DNA of 64,000 bases, from the NCBI GenBank assembly GCA_022606425.2, contig JAHDVF020001324.1, positions 1 to 64,000 of the forward strand, in the 5' to 3' direction. A model generated the notes under the pieces. It saw only the letters and a program-made list of their open reading frames with translations. It made no database searches and was not told the DNA's origin. Positions 41,812-52,389 of the stretch are shown one piece after another; position 1 is the first letter of the stretch, and each line of letters starts with the position of its first letter. The position numbers and the translations under genes are program-made. This stretch comes from Lepidostoma basale (Eukaryota > Arthropoda > Insecta > Trichoptera > Lepidostomatidae).

Positions 41812-42720
41812 TAACTAACTAACAAACCATGGTGCCGTCTCGAAGGGGTAGGCAGAAAGAATGAACTGCCACACTTGATCTTGCCACGTTTTCCTCGGCC
41901 TTCCTCTATTTCTAGCTCCGTTCACGCCGTTTACATATACCTTCTTTACCATTCTGTCTTCACTCATTCTTTCCATGTGTCCAAACTATCTTAATGACCC
42001 TTTCATTATTTTGTTCATAACACTTTCATTCGCACCACATTCACTTCTTATACTTGCATTTGTCACTCTATCAAATACAGATTTGACACACATTCGTCTG
42101 AGAGATCTCATTTCTACTGCATTTATTCTACTTTCATCCTTCTTTTGCCAGTTCCATGCTTCACTTCCATACATAAGGGTCGGCACAAGAACACCATTGT
42201 GCACTGCCATCTTGGCTTTTTTGGATAGGCTTTTGTTTGCGATGACAACTTTAAGTGCACCATTTATTCTTTTGCCTGCCCCAACCCTTCTTTTAATATC
42301 CTTCTCCACCCTCCCATCCTTTGTAAACATACTTCCTAAATAAACAAATTCATCCACTTGTTCCAGATTTTCACCGTTTACACTAATGTTGCAGACTGTC
42401 ATGCTTCCTTCTTTTTCGAAAATCATTACCTTAGACTTATTCACATTCATCATCAAATCGTATCGCTTGCATACCTCATACATACTAGACACCAGGGCTT
42501 GCAGTTCGTGCTCGTTGTCTGCAACGATCAAATCAATCAAATATTGAATGTCGGACACGTGAGGAGTCGGAGAAATCGACGTGCGTGCATGACAAGATGT
42601 ATGAATGTAGAGGAAGCGAGAGAAGTATGTCAAGACAGAACAGTGTGGCGTTCCATTTTTTCTGCCTACCCCTCCGGGGAGACGGCGTGATGGTTAGTTA
42701 GTTAGTTAGTTAAATATTGA
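41812..42720. mobile_element. LINE-A copy with internal inversion (twin-priming structure)
   Basis: 41875-42524 is LINE-A in minus orientation, from ADNEHELQALV (42524 side) to GRPRKTWQDQ (41875 side), with one stop (TGG to TAG near 41987). 42525-42720 is the directly following LINE-A segment in plus orientation: DQINQILNVGHVR to GETA-stop and GTTAG tail. The two segments meet at the same element position (CGATCAA), as expected for a 5' inversion made during target-primed reverse transcription. 41812-41874 is a separate minus-strand 3' end scrap. Confidence 0.75.
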
Positions 42721-43097
42721 TATTAAAGACAGGAAAAGATGCATACGTTTCCTGAAGGAAGCTAAGATCAACCAAGGATTGTAACTCTGAAGATGAATGA
42801 ACGAAAACCAAAACAGAAGTGACATGATTTTTGTCGTTTAAAATAATGAATCATTTTGCCCTATATAATGATACAATCACCCAACAAGTCCGATACAGCT
42901 CTAACTCAGTTATTAATCGGTCCTGGAGCACTCAAGCAACCGGCCCGCGGCATCCGGTCAGAACTGTTCATTATAATACAGAAATAGATAGCATTTTGCT
43001 TTGTCGCCCAACGAATATAATAAATGGTCGATCCAAGAATGGCACTTCGCAATGTCTTTGAGAGGGCTCCAGTGGCGTCCGAAGTTAATACCAACTC
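42721..43097. other. Unassigned; worn foldback motif at 42778
   Basis: 42778-42817 has TGTAACTCTGAAGATGAATG and ACGAAAACCAAAAC, like the degraded family F arm at 4090. 42890-43090 is unique-looking with short ORFs on both strands. Confidence 0.3.
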
Positions 43098-43930
43098 TAA
43101 CTAACTAACTAACTAACCATCATGCCGTCTCCCCGAAGCCTGACTGCCACACGTTTCTTTCCTGACATATTTCTCTCGTGCACGCGCGTTGATTTCTCTG
43201 ACTCCTCACGTGGCCGACATTCAATATTCGATTTATTTGATGGTGCCACGTTCTCCTTGGTCGTCCTCTATTTCTTGCTCCGTTTACATCGTTAAATGAC
43301 ATTTTTTTAAGATTCTTTCTCCAATCATTCTTTCCATGTGTCCAAACCAACTTAATGATCCTTTCATTATTTTGTTCATAACACCATCATTTGCACCGCA
43401 TTCATTTCTTATATTTTCATTCGACACTCTATCATACACAGAGTATCCCAGTTTTACTGCATTTATTCTACTTTCATCCTTCTTTCGATAGTTTCATGCT
43501 TCACTTCCATACGTTGGTTGGTACAAGAACACCATTGTGAACTGCCATTTTAGCTTTTTGGATAGGTTTTTGTTTGCGATGACAACTTTAAGTGCACCGA
43601 CCCTTCTTTCAATATCCCTCTCCACTCGCCCATTTTTTGTCAATATACTACCCAAATACACGAACTCAACTACTTGCTCCAAATTTTCACCAATCACGCT
43701 TATGTTGCATACTGTCATGATTTCTTCTTTTTCAAAAATCATTACCTTGGACTTATTCACATTCATCATCAGATCATTTCGCATGCATACCTCATACATA
43801 CTATTCACCAGGGGTTGTAGTTCATGCTCATTGTCTGCAAGTAGGACAGTGTCATCCGCATACAAGAGACGGCTTACTGACACTCCGCTCATTTTGACAC
43901 CTACACCCAACCCTTCCAGCTCTTTAGTAC
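43098..43930 (-). mobile_element. LINE-A copy reaching the YADD box
   Basis: The tail (CTAACTAACTAACTAACCATC on plus) is at 43098. The minus frame 43910-43494 holds SVSRLLYADDTVLLADNEHE, MNVNKSKVMIFEKEE and VVEFVYLGSILTKNGRVERD. The downstream part is broken by deletions (43455-43475, 43170-43185). Besides 17538-18914 it is the only copy with the catalytic box. Confidence 0.85.
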
Positions 43931-43935
43931 GTTAA

Positions 43936-44150
43936 AACCAGCTCAATAACCAGATAATAACATGATACCATTCTTCTGTAATGACAACATCAACATAAAA
44001 TTAAGACAGAGAATGGTCAAGTGCTATATTTGGTCCATATTGCTTTACGGAGTGAAGACCTAGATCCTCAAAATGAACACAAAGAACTGTGTAGATGCAT
44101 TTGACATGATGGCAGCGTGACTGTGGTGGTCTAAGGGATATGTTTACTCG
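43936..44150 (+). mobile_element. LINE-F fragment
   Basis: FFCNDNINIKLRQRMVKCYI, WSILLYGVKT-stop, then ILKMNTKNCVDAFDMMA: the same thumb segment as 30250-30400. Confidence 0.65.
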
Positions 44151-44179
44151 TATATTAGCCGTACCTATTCATTCATATA

Positions 44180-44695
44180 AATTATTTAATATGGAATTTT
44201 ACATTATTGTTCAAGAAACAATAAATCTAATTTAGTTATCGCCCTAACTAATTTATACAGAGTATTGAAACCGATTGTCAATAAAGATTGACAATTGATT
44301 GAAATGTTTTTTTAAGATTTTGTCGGGCGAGAAAGACAAGTTACACGGATATATCCAAAATCTTAAAAATAAATTTGCTACCAACCATGAAAAAAATATT
44401 GTGATTATTAATGCGAAGGACAACTTCTGTTTTTTAGCAATTTCTTTACAATATAATTAATGGGAATAACACTTTTACCTTGTTAAGACATTTTCAAATG
44501 TAACGAAAATCAAACACGTTGTTTTATTATTGTTGTACTTTCTCTCTCCTACTCGTGTATAAAAACAACAACGTGTTTGATTTTCTCTACATTTGATAAT
44601 GCTTTGGACATATCAAACATGTCATTTCCATTAGTTATAATACAACTTCATGAAAACAAACTTTTTCATTAGTATTAATAATATTATCTGAAATA
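44180..44695. repeat. Family B foldback with an extra central palindrome
   Basis: Left arm: TTTTACATTATTGTTCAAGA, AACTTCTGTTTTTTAG, TTACCTTGTTAAGACATTTT. Right arm: ACATTTGATAATGCTTTGGA, AACATGTCATTTCCATTAG, AACAAACTTTTTCATTAG. The centre 44508-44590 is a further inverted pair, AAAATCAAACACGTTGTTTT / AAAACAACAACGTGTTTGAT. Confidence 0.65.
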
Positions 44696-44704
44696 AAGTT
44701 CCGA

Positions 44705-45008
44705 TGATAAATAAAATATGGTTTGGACATATGCAACGAATGGATGAGAGTAGAATGGTTAAAAAGTTGTACACAAGCAGCGTAAGTGGAAAAAGAAGTC
44801 GAGGATGATCGAGGAAAACATGGCATGACCAATCAATTACTAAAAGGCGGCCACATTCGAAGTCGGAATAATCGACGTGCGTGCATGGTACGATGTATGA
44901 ATGTAGAGGAAACCCGAGAGGTATGCCAGGACAGATTATTGTGGCCTTCCATCCTCTCTGCCTACTCCACCGGGGAAATGGCGTGATGGATAGTTAGTTA
45001 GTTAGTTA
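44705..45008 (+). mobile_element. LINE-A subfamily C copy
   Basis: MxRMDESRMVKKLYTSSVSG-like codons, then a frameshift. Frame 44786-44986 gives NQLLKGGHIRSRNNRRACMV, RCMNVEETREVCQDRLLW and GEMA-stop, then GATAGTTAGTTAGTTAG. Confidence 0.85.
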
Positions 45009-45394
45009 AAATTCATATCAATATCGAAAATAATTAATTGGGTACGCTTTTGATAAATGCTTTCACACGCCACCCCTGCAACCCGCTAATAAAGCTTCTG
45101 ATATTGTCTTGTAACCATTGCAGTACATTTATTCATTACGACGTCTCTTCCGCGGGTTTATAGTGCACTTTACCGAAGCTATTTATGGCACGAGTTGCCA
45201 CTGTGCGGGCACACGTGCGATTGTTCCACCTATACCTAAGATCTTTGAAAAAAAAATCACGTGGCTAAAGTGGCTAGTAAAGGGATGTAAATGCCATTGG
45301 AATTAAATTTTAATTTTTTAACGATATCTGACAGTAATCTTACTAACAAAAAAACTACATATCGGAACATTGAAATAAGTTTTAAAAACAAGTA
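45009..45394. other. Unassigned
   Basis: A moderately GC-rich patch at 45060-45230 without recognised content. Confidence 0.3.
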
Positions 45395-45910
45395 TTTATG
45401 GCAGTGCACAATGGTGTTCTTCTACCGACCCTTATGTATGGAAGCGAAGCATGGAACTGGCAAAAGATATGAAAGTAGAATTAATGCAGTAGAAATGAGA
45501 TCTCTTAGACGAATGTGTGGATACTCTGTGTATGATAGAGTGTCGAATGAAAATATAAGAAGTGAATGCGGTGCGAATGATGGTGTCATGAACAAAATAA
45601 TGAAAGGATCATTAAGATGGTTTGGACATATGGAAAGAATGAATGAAGAAAGAATGGTAAAAAAATTATATGTTAATGATGTAAATGGAACCAGAAATAG
45701 AGGAAGACCGAGGAAAACGTGGCACGATCAAATAAATCAAATATTGAATGTCGGCCATGTGAGGAGTCAGAGAAATCGACGCGCGTGCATGACACGATGT
45801 ATGAATGTTGAGGAAGCGAGAGAAATATGTCAGGAAAGAAAAGTGTGGCAGTCCATTCTTTCTGCCTACCCCTTCGGGGAGACGGCGTGATGGTTAGTTA
45901 ATTAGTTTTA
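45395..45910 (+). mobile_element. LINE-A copy, C-terminal frame nearly intact
   Basis: From AVHNGVLLPTLMYGSEAWNW, a 1-2 bp deletion at about 45466, then ESRINAVEMRSLRRMCGYSV and YDRVSNENIRSECGANDGVM, WFGHMERMNEERMVKKLYVN, NRGRPRKTWHDQINQILNVG and GETA-stop. It belongs to the main subfamily. The open run (45291-45890) also covers unrelated upstream codons. Confidence 0.88.
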
Positions 45911-45929
45911 GTTAGTATTTATGAAACGA

Positions 45930-46240
45930 TGATAGCGGGGATAACCGTTCACAATAGAGTTCTAGTTCCAATTCTTTATGTGTGGAAGCGGAACATGGAA
46001 CTGGCAGAGAAGAGAGCATAATGCGGTTGAAATGAGATTCCTTAGACGAATGTGTATTAAAACAATGAATGAAATAACGTCAAGTGCTGATATCAGAAAG
46101 GAATGCAGAGAGGAAAAATATGAAAGGATCACTGCGTTGATTTGGACATTTGAAACGCATGGATGAAGAAATAATGGTTAAGAAAATATAGGTTAACGAT
46201 GTGAAAGGAATGCCGAGGTAAACATGACATTACCAAATTA
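45930..46240 (+). mobile_element. LINE-A (DRISNADIRKEC-like subfamily) fragment
   Basis: GITVHNRVLVPILYVW-like codons, HNAVEMRFLRRMCIKTMNEI, SSADIRKECREEK, then frame breaks and loss of the 3' end at ACATGACATTACCAAATTAT. Confidence 0.7.
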
Positions 46241-46244
46241 TTAC

Positions 46245-46355
46245 TATGAAAATAAAATAAAAACACGTTATAATATCACAATTTCTTTTTATTCACTGAG
46301 AGTGTCGCGACAGCTGTTTCGCCAACCGATGTTGGCATCATCAATTGTTATTAGA
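46245..46355 (-). repeat. Family A, single arm (GCCAAC type)
   Basis: TATAATATCACAATTTCTTT, then GAGAGTGTCGCGACAGCTGTTTCGCC (46296-46322) and AACCGATGTTGGCATCATCA. Confidence 0.7.
46309..46344 (-). ncRNA. Hammerhead-like motif, family A
   Basis: Minus: UUGAUGA (46344-46338; C3 to U), extra U, stem II GCCAAC/GUUGGC with loop AUCG, GAAAC, AGCUGUC ending at 46309. It shares the C-G compensated stem with 25150-25197. The partner arm is absent. Confidence 0.45.
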
Positions 46356-46847
46356 TATCTTCTTATATTAAGTTACACCGGCATAGTGCATTCAACTTAA
46401 ACATTTCAACGTAATGGGTCTAAATATTTCGAGTTTTTAATTTCAAATTATGTGATTATGAGTTTTATGTGCCGTCTCTCTGCCGCTGCCGCATAATGTG
46501 TTATTTCGGTGAAGTTACGGTCAAATGAGCTATTTCCGTACGCTTTTTTTTAATTTGGCCTCGTTTCGTGAGTTTCTCTATCCCAACATATAGACAGCTG
46601 TTTCTAACTGACTGACGCATGTGACACATGACGATGACGATGATGACGATAGCCAAAAAATATACTAACCTAACCTAACACAACATTTTCTCGATTCTCG
46701 CATTATTACGACTTTTTTCATGATATATTTTTTTATTTTCTTTACAGGTAAGAAAATGACGAGTCATGTTTGTCATCTAAAGCTGCATATGGCAAGTATT
46801 TTTTCGTATAACTATTTAAAAACAATTACAACATGTAATTTATCTAA
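46356..46847. other. Unassigned
   Basis: Includes ACTAACCTAACCTAACA (46664-46680), three units of the insect telomere-type TTAGG on minus, too short to interpret. No coding signal. Confidence 0.3.
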
Positions 46848-47440
46848 CTAACTAACTAACCATCACGCCATTTCCCCGGAGGGGTAGGCAGAGAGGATGG
46901 ATCGCCACAATGGCCTGTCCTGGCATACCTTTCGGGATTCCTCTACATGCATACATCGTACCATGCACGCACGTCGATTATTCCGACTTCGAATGTGGCC
47001 GCCTTTTAGTAAATGATTAATTTGGTCATGCCATGTTTTCCTCGGTCGTTTTCGGCTTCTTTTCCCACTCACGCTGCTTGTGTACAACTTTTTAACCATT
47101 CTACTCTCATCCATTTGTTCCACATGTCCAAACCATCTCAGGGGTTCTTTTTTAATTTTATTCATGATGCAGTCATCTGCCTTACATTTCTTTCTTATTT
47201 CATCATAAGTTCATAAGCATCATAAGTTTTATTAAAAATTTTCATCACAAGTTCATAAGCAAAAATTTTTGCAATCATTTGTCTTATATTTCTTACTCAT
47301 TTCGTCGTTTAATATTCTTTCATACATTGTTTTCCCGCACGTTCTTCTCAGTGATTCATTTCTACGGTATTTAGCCTACTTTGATTCTTCTTTTACCAGC
47401 TCCAAGCTTCACATTGAAACATAAGGGTTGGCACTAGGGT
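46848..47440 (-). mobile_element. LINE-A subfamily C copy with a small internal duplication
   Basis: Minus frame 47165-46863: MNKIKKEPLRWFGHVEQMDE, SRMVKKLYTSSVSGKRSRKR, PRKTWHDQINHLLKGGHI and GEMA-stop, with the tail at 46848. Upstream, 47205-47290 contains AGTTCATAAGCATCATAAGT and a near-repeat of it inside the KCKA-type segment, a short duplication. Then RxCGKTMYERI-like codons run to 47320. Confidence 0.85.
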
Positions 47441-47730
47441 TAATAACTTGTAAATTTAGAAAAGCTTGTATTATTATTTTTATTAAAATTTTTTAAATCT
47501 CCCGCAAATTGATAGGACATGTTTCATCTCGCAAACACCATCAAAGGACAATATTTTCCATCCACAAAATGGAGTGTTTCATTTTCTTCACAATATACCG
47601 CTTTGTAACGCGGTACCGTGGTACTTCGGACGATGTGCCTTTCTTGTGGCGGGTTTTTAATGAGATTTAAAAACTTACGCATGAACGATCCCGCATTGAG
47701 ATACAATGTTTTATGATGACACAGAAATGA
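47441..47730. other. Unassigned
   Basis: No recognised repeat. A 60-codon minus ORF (47524-47706) shows no known domain. Confidence 0.3.
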
Positions 47731-47880
47731 GAGAATGAAAGGAACGCTCGGGGGAGGCGGGGGGCGGAGAATGAGGGGGGAAATGCGAAGGGTAGAAGGG
47801 AAATCGCTGTGGGTCCGTTGTGACGCTCGCGCGATATAAAAGAACCTTTTTTCGCTTGCGATGTGGACAGTGGCAAATGG
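47731..47880 (+). promoter_or_regulatory. Possible TATA promoter beside a G-rich tract
   Basis: A purine/G-rich tract (CTCGGGGGAGGCGGGGGGCGG, about 47747-47768) is followed by GCTCGCGCGATATAAAAGAA (TATAAAAG about 47834-47841). This resembles a focused Pol II promoter, but no downstream gene or exon could be recognised, so it could be chance. Confidence 0.25.
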
Positions 47881-48089
47881 TTGTTTTAAGGGATGTTCTG
47901 AATTTAAAAAAAGTATTCAGTATTTTCTACTAATATTTTTTATTTATTTGAAAAGCAACGGGAAACTATCACTTTGAAAAGTACAGCCCAAGAATCAGCA
48001 GAGATTTTAATATACTAAACAAATATAAAGATTTTCTTCTATGTTCGCCATGCTTTGTGTTGTAGATGTTTTGTTTGTCTTTTCCTTTT
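47881..48089. other. Unassigned
   Basis: 48038-48065 (TTCTATGTTCGCCATGCTTT) recurs near 61960, so it is probably a dispersed repeat that flanks elements. Confidence 0.35.
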
Positions 48090-48135
48090 TATAGACTTGG
48101 TATATACAACACTAACTTTAAAAAAATTTAATTAC

Positions 48136-48177
48136 TTATCAGACATGTTTCGGATAATCGGTCCTTCCTCAGTGATA
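48136..48177 (-). ncRNA. Hammerhead-like motif, family C, left arm
   Basis: Minus: stem I UAUCA (48175-48171 side) with UGAUA, CUGAGGA (48172-48166), extra A (48165), stem II GGAC.../AUCC, GAAAC, AUGUC with C at 48142. It is nearly identical to the right arm, so each strand would carry one copy. Confidence 0.5.
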
Positions 48178-48264
48178 TTATAATATTATAAATCTTTATA
48201 ACATCTGTCAAAACTGATCATTTTTGTAAACAATTTTATAATATTTTAAATATGTATCTTCATA

Positions 48265-48306
48265 ATATCATTGAGGAAGGACCGGTTGTCCGAAACATGT
48301 CTGATA
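48265..48306 (+). ncRNA. Hammerhead-like motif, family C, right arm
   Basis: Stem I UAUCA (48266-48270) with UGAUA (48302-48306). UUGAGGA (48271-48277), extra A (48278), stem II GGAC/GUCC (48279-48282, 48288-48291), GAA, ACAUGU (48295-48300), C (48301). Confidence 0.5.
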
Positions 48307-48379
48307 CGTAATTAATTTTTTTTTTAAAGTTAGCGTTGTAGGTATGTAAATGCAAAGTATATGTATAAAAAAGAAAAGA

Positions 48380-48625
48380 CAAATAAATAAAACGATGTTT
48401 TTTAACTACTTCCATTTTTTGTCTATATTTCGACAGCGACCGGTTTCGCCAAGCTCGCTGGCACAGACAGACTAGTCAGTCGATGCTTTATTTAAGTTTT
48501 ATAGAGAGCCTGGAGAAAACCGATCGCTTTCGAAATAACAACACAAGTGGAAGTGTAAAAACATCGTTTTATTTAATTAGTATATTAAAATGACTTCCGT
48601 CAAGAGATTTCAGTAAAATTATTCG
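48380..48625. repeat. Family E foldback
   Basis: AATAAAACGATGTTTTTTAA (left) against AAAAACATCGTTTTATTTAA (right). The left arm has TTTCGACAGCGACCGGTTTC and GCCAAGCTCGCTGGC; the right arm has GAGCCTGGAGAAAACCGATC and GCTTTCGAAAT. Confidence 0.65.
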
Positions 48626-49394
48626 ATTCTTTGCTGCCATCCAATCCCTAGGATTAAAATTAAAATAAAACATATTTTACATATTAAGAATTTAAAAATA
48701 AGGTGTATTTTTTATGTAACAATCCTAGTGATTAGTTTGCAGCAAATTCTAATGTATTTGCTGGTTGTTCGAATACCTCATTTTATGCAGTAGTTTCCCT
48801 TTCCTTTCACTCGTTTGTATACGACAGGTTATTTGAACCCAATTACTGTTTACACATTTTTTAAAGTATTGATTTCTATGACTGTAACATCATTCATATT
48901 GAATATATCACTTTTATAGAATGTTTTCTAATATGTTTTGTCAATTTTTTGTTTTGTCATTGTCAAATGGCATTTGATAAAGCGCTTTGAAGCTTTACAT
49001 GTCACTCCTATTAAATATAAAATATTTGTTATATAATTGATGTTTGTTTAAAGAAGTGTTTTATTTGTCTTTGAGATAAGTTGAAAATAGTATGATTGTA
49101 CAAACATATACCTATTAAAATCCTCTAAAATTCGTATTATTTGAACCCGCTTTAACTTATCTAAGCAACATAAAAATCATATTTTTTTACGATATAGTCA
49201 CTCTAAAATTAATGTACAATAGTTAGAAAAGCACATACAGAATATAGGGTGCCAATACTTCCTGCAAGATTGGGAATAGAGAAATCCGTCGCGTTTAACG
49301 ATAGATAAACCAAGATTCTACTAAAACATAGCAGTCACATCAATCCATGTAAAAATAAAAATTAATGTTGATTATTCTATAAATACGCGTAGAG
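48626..49394. other. Mostly unassigned; family B scrap at 48950-49040
   Basis: TGGCATTTGATAAAGCGCTTTG then ACATGTCACTCCTATTAAAT is a worn family B motif. The rest is AT-rich. Confidence 0.35.
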
Positions 49395-49650
49395 AGTTAT
49401 TAAATATTTATTGTTTCTTGAACGATGATGTAAAACTCCATATTAATTAATTAATTTAAATGAAAACGTCTGTCTTCTAGGAGTTTAATTAAATTTTATA
49501 TGGAATGACATATTACGCCCTTCTAAGGTATTATCAAATGTCGTTTACATTTGATAATGCCTTAGCAGGGCGAAATATGTCATTCTATATACAATTTAAT
49601 AAAACTCCTAGAAGTCAGACTTTTTCATGTATTAGTTAATAAACGTCTTA
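49395..49650. repeat. Family B foldback
   Basis: Arms AATGAAAACGTCTGTCTTCT (left) and CTAGAAGTCAGACTTTTTCA (right). Centre GGTATTATCAAATG / CATTTGATAATGCC. The plus motif at about 49550-49580 reads UUGAUAA, U, GCC...GGGC, GAAAU, AUGUC. Confidence 0.7.
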
Positions 49651-49987
49651 ATTAAAAATCTTTAAATTGAACGGGAAAGCTTTCAATAAAAATATACCGT
49701 TATCCCACCCTTTCTTCCTACCCTCAGTAAAATACAACGTGATTTAATCATGACATTATAATAATTGATGTTTGAATTAAAAGAAGCAGTAAATACCAAA
49801 AATGTTTTTTTATTTTCAAACTAAATATGCAGTTTTGTTCTATAAGCCATACAGAATGAAACTGCATTATTTGATTTTTGTTATTTAGTGCCAATTTCAC
49901 TTCAATCATTTAATTAAATGTTCCTATTACTATTGTTTTTCGAAAATGGAATGACAGCATCAATAATCAATTCGGTACATAATAGAA
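49651..49987. other. Unassigned
   Basis: AT-rich. Nothing recognised. Confidence 0.3.
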
Positions 49988-50160
49988 TCTTTCAAATGTG
50001 TATCACGGGTGGAGTCCGAGAAATCGACGTGCGTGCATGACACGATGTAATAATGTAGGGGAATCGAGAGATGTATGTCATGACAGAACAGTTTGGCGGT
50101 CGATTATTTCTGCCTACCCCTCCGGGGAGACGGCGTGATGGTTAGATAGTTAGTTAGTTT
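49988..50160 (+). mobile_element. LINE-A 3' end
   Basis: RSPRNRRACMTRC-like codons, VGESRDVCHDRTVWRSIISA, then GGGGAGACGGCGTGATGG with GTTAG repeats. 5'-truncated. Confidence 0.8.
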
Positions 50161-50244
50161 TATAGAATCCATGATGATCTTGATAGTTTGTATAGCCGAG
50201 TTATTATATTTCAATACATCATCTTACAGATGAACTTCGTAATG

Positions 50245-50690
50245 TTTTCTTTCCACTTGATTGTCTTTCTATGGACGCACAACTATTGAAGAGCCATCTT
50301 TATGATTTTATTCCAAGCTTCTTGATCCAGAACCTTTTGCTCCCAGCAGTTCGTTTCGCTCAACCTAGTCAGATCAATCAGAACATTATCCATTTGGTAC
50401 TGTCTAGGTCTTCCTAGAGATCTTACTCCGGTCGGTTGTTCTGTCTCGATTGTTCTGGTCTCTCCAGCTCGGCATATGTACCCAACCCATGTTAGGCGAC
50501 CGGCTCTCATAATGATCGTTATAAGGGGCTACTGGGTCATTGTACAGATCTCTTGGTTGCTCCTATGCCTTCTAGTTCCTACTGCAATTCCAGGTCTCAG
50601 GATTATTTTTACGATTCTATTCTCAAACCAATAGATAATTTCAGTGATAGTCCACGACTTTCATCATATGTCACCACTAGCGTAATGATG
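50245..50690 (-). mobile_element. LINE-G C-terminal fragment
   Basis: Minus frame 50510-50283: MRAGRLTWVGYICRAGETRT, GVRSLGRPRQYQMDNVLIDL and NCWEQKVLDQEAWNKI, with degraded upstream codons to about 50690. The RxxxxGHxxR...GRPRxRWxDxV pattern is the standard non-LTR C-terminus of yet another family. Confidence 0.65.
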
Positions 50691-50829
50691 GTGTTATAAA
50701 TGATGTACTATACTATTGAATGCATTAAATTAATTCATATTGAATATTGCGGAGAACGTACTTTTATAAAAGAATTTTTTTTAGGAGTGACATTTTTGGC
50801 CTAGCCAGAAGGCATTGACAAACATTTCA
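50691..50829. other. Unassigned
   Basis: Short AT-rich spacer. ATGACATTTTTGGCCTAGCC (about 50790) may be a worn family B piece. Confidence 0.3.
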
Positions 50830-51412
50830 CTACTTTCTTCTTCTCCGGTCTCAATCTAATGATTGGTCTGCAGCAAGGCGACGCATCTCCTCTTCCACTC
50901 CGCTCGGCCCTCGGCAACTCACTTCAACTCCGCATAAGAGGTGCAGCCCATATCTCGGTAAATCTGGTCTAAGTACTCCTGGCGAAGTCGTCATCTGCCA
51001 ATTGATCCCTCGACCATTCCCTCGAACACATCACGCAGGAACCATTCGTGTCGCAACACATGACTAATCCATCTTGCGCGCCTCTCCGCTATGGTGTTCA
51101 ACATGTGCCTACTCTCTTCAACTCTGCTGAGAACCTCTTCATTTGTAATGTGGTCCCTCCATGATACATGGACAATTTGTCGGTAGGTCCACATCTCAAA
51201 TGCCTTTGCGCTCTCTTTCGCCCAGGGACCAAGTCTCGAAGCCGTACAGTAAAACACACCACACGAAAGTTGTTTTCGGAGGTTCAGGTCTATGTTGTTG
51301 GACTCGACTTTTTTGTTGAAGGCAAGTTAAGCCTGGTGGATACGACTATCGACGTCTTTCTTGGATCGACCATCCCATGTAATACTGCTACACTACTTTA
51401 AAATATAATAAA
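50830..51412 (-). mobile_element. LINE-H C-terminal fragment
   Basis: Minus frame 51257-50991: SAKAFEMWTYRQIVHVSWRD, HITNEEVLSRVEESRHMLNT and RRARWISHVLRHEWFLRDVF, then QMTTSPGVLRPDLPRYGLHL-like codons after a break, to 50830. FEMWxxRRxLxxSWxDxxTNEEVL is typical of an RTE/BovB-like C-terminus. Upstream codons (51260-51400) are frameshifted. Confidence 0.7.
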
Positions 51413-51830
51413 ACTTCTCGTAAGCGCATATTTTTCTCAAATTAAATACATGAAATGGTAAATGTCTTTCCTTGTGTGTAGTGTTTCATCGTTTTTTAAG
51501 TAATTAAGAAATGAAAGCGACCAAGATGGCTGATGCAACGATCAAGAGAGAGAGCGCCTTGTCTCGGTTCTTCCTCTGTCCCCGCGTTCGCTCGGGTAAA
51601 CTTCCTGAATTCTCAAGGGTATTATCTAAGATTGAAATTATTCATAATGCAGTGGCGGAGACTGTAGGAGGAGGACGGGGGAAAGTTTGGCAATAAGATG
51701 ACAAAGTTATACGTATCACTACGCCATTTTGCAATCATCCGAACAATAAATTATGAAACAAAGAGACGAATTTGTGTTTTTTTATACATTAAAGACTCAA
51801 AGAATAATTGATAATAATAGAGGAATAATT
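51413..51830. other. Unassigned
   Basis: 51511-51696 is open for 61 codons without known features. 51520-51680 is moderately GC-rich. Confidence 0.3.
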
Positions 51831-51831
51831 T

Positions 51832-52330
51832 AAAATTGTACACAAGTAGTGTGAATGGAAAAAAGATAAGAGGAAGACTAGGAAAAATAAATTATTATAA
51901 AATACTGATTATTAATTATTATAAAATTATATAAATATGTGGATACTTTGTGTATGATAGAGTGTCGAATGAAAATATAAGAAGTGAATGCGGTTCGAAT
52001 GATGGTGTTGTGAACATAATAATAAAAGGATCATTAAGATGATTTGGACAAATAGAAAGAATGAATGAAGAAAGAATGGTAAAAAAAATATATGTTAACG
52101 TTGTAAATGGAACCAGAAATAGAGGAAGACCGAGGAAAACGTGGCACGATCAAATAAATCAAATATTGAATGTCGGCCATGTGAGGAGTCAGAGAAATCG
52201 ACGCGCTTGCATGACACGATGTATGAATGTCGAGGAATCGAGAGAAATATGTCAGGTAAGAAAAGTGTGGTAGTCCATTCTTTCTGCCTACCCCTTTGGG
52301 GAGACGGCGTGATGGTTAGTTAGTTAAAAT
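51832..52330 (+). mobile_element. LINE-A: subfamily C scrap then a main-subfamily copy
   Basis: 51832-51892 is a KLYTSSVNGKK-like scrap. 51938-52330 reads CGYFVYDRVSNENIRSECG, RxFGQIERMNEERMVKKIYV, GRPRKTWHDQINQILNVGHV, RCMNVEESREICQVRKVW-stop, then the 3' end with GTTAGTTAG. Confidence 0.82.
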
Positions 52331-52389
52331 AATCTAGATATTTGGGAATCTGCATCTGCATCTGCAGCCTGCAAATCTGGGATATCTAC

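Larger units (their letters stand above)
48090..48365. repeat. Family C foldback element
   Basis: Outer arms: ACACTAACTTTAAAAAAATT (left), TTTTTTTTTAAAGTTAGCGT (right). Both arms contain the motif; the middle shares ACATCTGTCAAAACTGATCA with 6690. The element is about 275 bp and non-coding. Confidence 0.75.

Noticed and set aside
46664..46680. Interstitial telomere (TTAGG) tract
   Set aside because: Only about three units, common by chance in insect DNA. It shows nothing about telomere-targeted elements.
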